Shown: positions 6,094 to 9,898 of the stretch, piece by piece | Layout of the letters: each line of letters opens with the position of its first letter | Position numbering within the stretch: position 1 is the first letter of the stretch | Assembly: GCA_026992705.1 (NCBI GenBank) | Contig: JALWYT010000351.1 | Location: forward strand, 1-9,898 | Source: Thiotrichaceae bacterium | Lineage (GTDB): Bacteria > Pseudomonadota > Gammaproteobacteria > Thiotrichales > Thiotrichaceae | Direction of reading: 5' to 3' | DNA length: 9,898 nucleotides | Made by a program: the position numbers and the translations under genes | Notes under the pieces: model-generated | The model's input: the letters and a program-made list of their open reading frames with translations, nothing else | Database searches by the model: none | What the model was told of the DNA's origin: nothing

Positions 6094-7014
6094 ATGAATA
6101 TCAGTATAAGACAACTTCAAATTATAGATGCCATTGTGGAGACACATAGTTACTCTTTAGCTGCTAGGCGTTTGCATATGACACAACCTGCCGTTTCTAT
6201 GCAGATGAAACAGCTAGAAAATGTGACTGACTTACCTATATTTGAGCGACATGGTAAACGTATTATGCTGACTTCAGCAGGACAAAAAATTTATAAATAC
6301 GTACATGGTATTAACGTACAATTTGCCGATTTAGAAGATGCTCTTATTGAAATTAAAAAAGGAGCAGGGCGGATTAAAGTCTCTGCTGCAACCACTGCAA
6401 ATCACTTGATTACTCAAATGATTGCTAACTTTAGAAGAAAGCATAATAATATTTCTATTGCTTTAGACATCACTAATCGCAAACAGTTAATTGATCAACT
6501 ACAAAAATTTGAACCAGATATTGTGATTATGGGGGAGCCACCCACTCGATTAGATTTAGAATCCAGTATATTGATACCTAATCCCTTAGTTGTTATTGCT
6601 CATCCTGAGCATCCATTAGTCAAACAAAAAGAGATTCCTTTTGCGGATATTGCCCAATATGAATTTGTTGTACGAGAACACGGTTCTGGTACACGAGCAA
6701 GAATTGAAAGCTTTTTTAAAGAGCAACAGCTTGAATTTAAAAGCACAATGGAAATGGGGAGTAATGAAGCCATTAAACATGCTGTAATTGCTGACCTTGG
6801 CTTAGGAATTGTCTCACTGCATACCATAAAACTAGAACTTGAAGCCAATAAATTAGTCATACTAGATGTTGAAAACTTTCCGCTTGAACGTCACTGGCAC
6901 ATCATCAAACGTAGGGAGAAGCACCTGTTACCTGCTGTAAAGAGTTTTCAGAAATTCATTATCAAAGAAGCCAAAATCTATGCAAAAGATTATGAACGAT
7001 TTCTTGTAAAGTAG
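6094..7014 (+). CDS. cbbR: CbbR, LysR-type regulator of the Calvin cycle genes
   Basis: LysR-family DNA-binding activator expected to control the divergent cbbM. From ATG 6094 the protein is 306 aa, the typical length, and opens MNISIRQLQIIDAIVE as LysR proteins do. The winged helix-turn-helix spans about residues 3-62, with SLAARRLHMTQPAVSMQMKQLE (21-42, given here only as the recognition region) closely matching the CbbR signature; the effector-binding domain follows from about residue 90. The frame extends upstream to a TTG at 6058, but those 12 residues lie in promoter DNA and do not fit the family. CbbR proteins sense Calvin cycle metabolites or NADPH; which ligand applies here cannot be read from sequence. 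Placement next to and divergent from cbbM is the standard arrangement. The gap to folP downstream, on the same strand, is 109 bases with no convincing terminator. Confidence 0.93.
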   Translation: MNISIRQLQIIDAIVETHSYSLAARRLHMTQPAVSMQMKQLENVTDLPIFERHGKRIMLTSAGQKIYKYVHGINVQFADLEDALIEIKKGAGRIKVSAATTANHLITQMIANFRRKHNNISIALDITNRKQLIDQLQKFEPDIVIMGEPPTRLDLESSILIPNPLVVIAHPEHPLVKQKEIPFADIAQYEFVVREHGSGTRARIESFFKEQQLEFKSTMEMGSNEAIKHAVIADLGLGIVSLHTIKLELEANKLVILDVENFPLERHWHIIKRREKHLLPAVKSFQKFIIKEAKIYAKDYERFLVK

Positions 7015-7123
7015 AAATACTTGATAGTTACAAAATACTCCCTATTTTAGGAGCTTCTGGTTCAGACAAAAAATAACGCTCTACTTGATGATTTATAAAC
7101 CTTCAATTTACTAATTAAATTCA

Positions 7124-7933
7124 ATGGCAACTATTGACCTAAACCAGCTCAACATTATGGGCATCCTCAATGTAACACCTGATTCTTTTTCTGATGGCGG
7201 CAAACATAATTCACTCGATGCTGCACTTTACCATGCAGAAAGCATGATCAACGATGGAGCGAGTATTATTGATGTCGGCGGTGAATCGACCCGACCTAAT
7301 GCCCCTGAAGTGGCGTTGAGTGAAGAACTTGACCGCGTTATTCCTGTTATTGAAAAGCTTAATGAAAACTTTGATTGTTGCATCTCTGTGGATACAAGCA
7401 AAGCGGCGGTCATGCAAGCAGCATTGCAAGCAGGTGCAGGAATGATAAATGATGTGCGAGCTTTGCAAGAGGAAGGGGCTTTACAGGTTTGTGCGGATAG
7501 CGATGTGCCCATTTGCCTAATGCACATGCAAGGGCAGCCACGCACTATGCAGAAAAATCCTAAATATATTGATGTGGTTGAAGATATAAAAACATTCTTT
7601 GAACAGCGTATTGCTGCGTGTGAGACTGCAGGCATTGAGCGGAAGCGTTTGATCCTTGACCCCGGTTTTGGTTTTGGCAAAACTTTAGAGCATAATACTG
7701 ATCTATTAGCGAGGCTGGGCGAATTTCATTCATTGAATATACCTTTATTGGTCGGAATTTCACGCAAATCAATGATAGGAACCTTGCTAAATAATGCTCC
7801 CGTAGAGCAACGCTTATATGGTAGCCTATCCGCCGCTGTCATTGCGGCAATGAAAGGGGCAACAATCATTCGCGTACATGATGTCAAAGCAACAGCCGAT
7901 GCAATGCAGATTGTTAAAGCAATACAAGGATAA
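7124..7933 (+). CDS. folP: dihydropteroate synthase (FolP)
   Basis: Cytoplasmic folate enzyme that joins p-aminobenzoate to 6-hydroxymethyl-dihydropterin diphosphate to make dihydropteroate; it is the sulfonamide target. The protein is 269 aa, near the family norm. Landmarks in order: NVTPDSFSDGG (16-26), DVGGESTRP (50-58), SVDTSK (88-93), INDV (108-111), LDPGFGFGK (178-186), GISRKS (211-216) and RVHD (250-253), so all substrate-binding loops are intact. The start is fixed, because an in-frame TAA lies at 7112-7114 and ATG 7124 is the first start after it. No Shine-Dalgarno sequence precedes it, so initiation may be weak or leaderless. Only 3 bases separate its stop from glmM, a clear operon. 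In many gammaproteobacteria ftsH sits upstream; here cbbR occupies that place. Confidence 0.97.
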   Translation: MATIDLNQLNIMGILNVTPDSFSDGGKHNSLDAALYHAESMINDGASIIDVGGESTRPNAPEVALSEELDRVIPVIEKLNENFDCCISVDTSKAAVMQAALQAGAGMINDVRALQEEGALQVCADSDVPICLMHMQGQPRTMQKNPKYIDVVEDIKTFFEQRIAACETAGIERKRLILDPGFGFGKTLEHNTDLLARLGEFHSLNIPLLVGISRKSMIGTLLNNAPVEQRLYGSLSAAVIAAMKGATIIRVHDVKATADAMQIVKAIQG

Positions 7934-7936
7934 ATA

Positions 7937-9265
7937 ATGACAAGAAAATATTTTGGTACCGATGGAATTCGAGGGGAAATTGGTAAACCTCCAATGACTC
8001 CCGATTTTGCATTAAAACTTGGCTGGGCAGCGGGGAAAGTTTTAGCAAATGACGGGCGATCATTAGTATTAATTGGCAAAGATACTCGCATATCAGGCTA
8101 TATGTTGGAATCCGCCTTGCAAGCAGGCTTAGTCGCCGCAGGTGTCGATATTCGGCTATTAGGGCCGATGCCAACGCCTGCTGTGGCGTATTTAACTCGT
8201 ACTTTTCGAGCCTCAGTGGGTATCGTCATCAGTGCTTCACATAACCCATATCAAGACAATGGCGTTAAATTCTTCTCAAGTGAAGGAACTAAACTCGCGG
8301 ATGAAATAGAAGAGCAAATTGAAACCTATTTAGATCAAAAAATTGCAGTAGTTGCTTCCAATAAACTGGGCAAAGCAGAAAGAATTGTCGATGCCGCAGG
8401 GCGATATATCGAATTTTGTAAACGGGCTTTGCCATCGCATACGGCATTAAACGGTTTACGCATTGTTGTCGATTGTGCCAATGGCGCCACTTATCATATT
8501 GCTCCTAATGTTTTCATCGAACTTGGGGCAGATGTGATAAGCATTGCCGCTGAGCCTGATGGTATTAATATCAATAAAAATTGCGGGGCAACTTCGTTGG
8601 ATAGTTTGCAAACGGCTGTTATACAACATAAAGCTGACCTTGGTATCGCCTTAGATGGTGATGGCGACCGTTTGATGATGGTTGATCATAAAGGCGAAGT
8701 GGTCGATGGTGATGAAGCTCTTGCAATTATTACTCAACATCGTTTAGAAAAAGGTGCTAGTGGTGAGCATATCGTTGGAACGCTAATGAGTAATCTCGGT
8801 TTGGAGCAAGCGGTTCAACGAATGGGGTTAAACTTCCATCGTGCCAATGTTGGAGATCGTTATGTCATGCAAATTATGAACGAAACGAATGCAATCCTCG
8901 GTGGCGAAGGCTCAGGGCATATTATTATTCATGACCGAATTCCCACAGGTGATGGTATTATTGCTGCCTTACAAGTGTTATCTGCTGTGATTGAGAGCGG
9001 CAAAAACTTACATGAGTTAAAACAAGTGATGACAAAATACCCACAAACTTTGGTTAATGTTCGGGTAAAAACTGAAGTAGATTTGCAAAATAATGCTATT
9101 CAACAAGCCGTCACAAAAGTAGAACAGCAATTAGCTCATCGGGGCAGAGTGCTACTAAGAAAGTCGGGTACTGAGCCATTGGTACGGGTGATGGTTGAAG
9201 GCGAAGACAAACAAGAAACCATTCAACTTGCTGAAATCATCGCTGATGCAGTACGTTCATGTTGA
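7937..9265 (+). CDS. glmM: phosphoglucosamine mutase (GlmM)
   Basis: Converts glucosamine-6-phosphate to glucosamine-1-phosphate, the step before UDP-GlcNAc, feeding peptidoglycan and lipopolysaccharide synthesis in the cytoplasm. The 442 aa match the family. The phosphohexomutase motifs are complete: FGTDGIRG (6-13), catalytic Ser101 in SASHNP (99-104), metal-binding DGDGDR (240-245), sugar-binding GGEGSGH (322-328) and phosphate-binding RKSGTEP (408-414). The Ser-Ala-Ser-His form and the short length separate it from phosphomannomutase/phosphoglucomutase. ATG 7937 is preceded by AAGGA at 7926-7930, inside the end of folP, with 6 bases spacing; the two genes should be translated from one mRNA. 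Confidence 0.98.
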   Translation: MTRKYFGTDGIRGEIGKPPMTPDFALKLGWAAGKVLANDGRSLVLIGKDTRISGYMLESALQAGLVAAGVDIRLLGPMPTPAVAYLTRTFRASVGIVISASHNPYQDNGVKFFSSEGTKLADEIEEQIETYLDQKIAVVASNKLGKAERIVDAAGRYIEFCKRALPSHTALNGLRIVVDCANGATYHIAPNVFIELGADVISIAAEPDGININKNCGATSLDSLQTAVIQHKADLGIALDGDGDRLMMVDHKGEVVDGDEALAIITQHRLEKGASGEHIVGTLMSNLGLEQAVQRMGLNFHRANVGDRYVMQIMNETNAILGGEGSGHIIIHDRIPTGDGIIAALQVLSAVIESGKNLHELKQVMTKYPQTLVNVRVKTEVDLQNNAIQQAVTKVEQQLAHRGRVLLRKSGTEPLVRVMVEGEDKQETIQLAEIIADAVRSC

Positions 9266-9294
9266 TTTTTTGCAGAAAACATTGATTTATTATT

Positions 9295-9315
9295 GCGAGA
9301 AAGTTAATCTCTCGC
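9295..9315 (+). repeat. 6-bp perfect hairpin in the glmM-tpiA gap
   Basis: GCGAGA (9295-9300) and TCTCGC (9310-9315) are inverted copies with a 9-base loop, 29 bases past the glmM stop. No T-run follows, so it is not a good terminator. It may be an mRNA processing or pausing site before tpiA. It may also be chance. Confidence 0.3.
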
Positions 9316-9344
9316 GTCTTATATTAGCTTTGTAGGAAGGTGTT

Positions 9345-9898
9345 ATGCGTAAAACATTAGTTGCAGGAAACTGGAAATTAAATGGCTCTAAGGAAAGTAT
9401 AAAAGCACTAGTTAGTGGACTTTTAGCCGGTATATCTGACGTAAAAGATACACAAGTTGCAGTTTGCCCTCCTTATGTTTATATCCCAATGGTTGCAGAA
9501 ATGCTACAAGATAGTGCTATTGCGGTTGGCTCACAAGATAATAGTGATCAAGAATCTGGAGCCTACACAGGAGAAGTTGCTGCACCTATGCTAAAAGAAA
9601 TGGGGTGTACTTATGCCATTGTTGGACACTCAGAACGTCGTAGCTTTTATGGTGAAACGGATGCTGACACTGCCAAAAAATATGCCGCCGCCCGCAAAGC
9701 CGGTTTAACACCAATTTTATGTGTAGGTGAATTGCTTGAAGAGCGTGAAAATGGCATAACAGAAGATGTTGTCGCTCGTCAGCTTGATGCAATTATTGAT
9801 CTTGAAGGCGTTGAAGCACTAGCCGATGGCGTAATTGCCTACGAACCTGTATGGGCAATCGGTACAGGCAAAACCGCAACACCTGAACAAGCACAAGA
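9345..9898 (+). CDS. tpiA: triosephosphate isomerase (TpiA), 3' end cut by the window
   Basis: Interconverts dihydroxyacetone phosphate and glyceraldehyde-3-phosphate in glycolysis, gluconeogenesis and the Calvin cycle. The first 184 of about 250 residues are present and the frame stays open to the window end. All three catalytic residues are visible: Lys11 in GNWKLNG, His95 in VGHSERR and Glu167 in AYEPVWAIGTG. The start ATG 9345 has GGAAGG just upstream. It follows glmM by 79 bases; in related genomes secG usually comes next, though that lies outside the window. In an autotroph it works on the triose phosphates made downstream of RubisCO. Confidence 0.97.
   Translation, partial: MRKTLVAGNWKLNGSKESIKALVSGLLAGISDVKDTQVAVCPPYVYIPMVAEMLQDSAIAVGSQDNSDQESGAYTGEVAAPMLKEMGCTYAIVGHSERRSFYGETDADTAKKYAAARKAGLTPILCVGELLEERENGITEDVVARQLDAIIDLEGVEALADGVIAYEPVWAIGTGKTATPEQAQ

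Noticed and set aside
7032..7048. Hairpin AAAATA/TATTTT after cbbR as a terminator
   Set aside because: The stem is six A-T pairs only and no T-run follows; too weak to call.
7228..7680. 150-aa minus-strand ORF, the longest frame opposite folP
   Set aside because: folP in the other strand is complete with all motifs; this frame is its shadow with odd composition (many Cys and Ser).

Overview
The window looks like chromosome from an AT-rich, autotrophic gammaproteobacterium, probably a sulfur oxidiser of the Thiotrichales type. The basis is a form II RubisCO operon with its CbbQ/CbbO activase and a divergent CbbR regulator, next to the folP-glmM-tpiA housekeeping run typical of Gammaproteobacteria. 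The taxonomic placement is inference; no rRNA or other marker is present.

Layout. Bases 1-269 hold no gene, only an AU-rich hairpin (21-55). Bases 270-485 (minus) encode a small putative lipoprotein with its own promoter. Bases 522-1118 (plus) are a 198-codon open frame with four cysteines but no usable start codon, probably a gene that has lost its 5' end. Then come three minus-strand genes read from right to left: cbbM (4523-5902), cbbQ (3529-4332) and cbbO (1143-3434). Two hairpins, one of terminator type, separate cbbM from cbbQ. A 10-bp-periodic inverted repeat of about 80 bp fills the gap between cbbQ and cbbO. The intergenic region 5903-6093 carries the divergent cbbM/cbbR control region. 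On the plus strand follow cbbR (6094-7014), folP (7124-7933), glmM (7937-9265) and a 3'-truncated tpiA (9345 to the window end).

How it works together. CbbM fixes CO2 onto ribulose bisphosphate. CbbQ (AAA+ ATPase) and CbbO (VWA-domain adaptor) are expected to clear inhibitory sugar phosphates from it. CbbR should sense metabolic state and switch cbbM on. The control region is unusually readable: two TNA-N7-TNA boxes 31 bp apart sit at about -63 and -32 relative to a TATAAT for cbbM. The upstream box overlaps the -35 of the cbbR promoter, which suggests autorepression. The cbbR promoter is placed so that its mRNA should be leaderless. FolP (folate), GlmM (peptidoglycan precursor) and TpiA (glycolysis and Calvin cycle triose phosphates) are conserved-cluster genes. 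TpiA is metabolically relevant to the Calvin cycle, but its position here follows the common gammaproteobacterial gene order.

I see no mobile-element gene, CRISPR array or new defence system. The less ordinary items are the non-coding structures around cbbM, the repeat element abutting cbbO, and the startless ORF at 522-1118.
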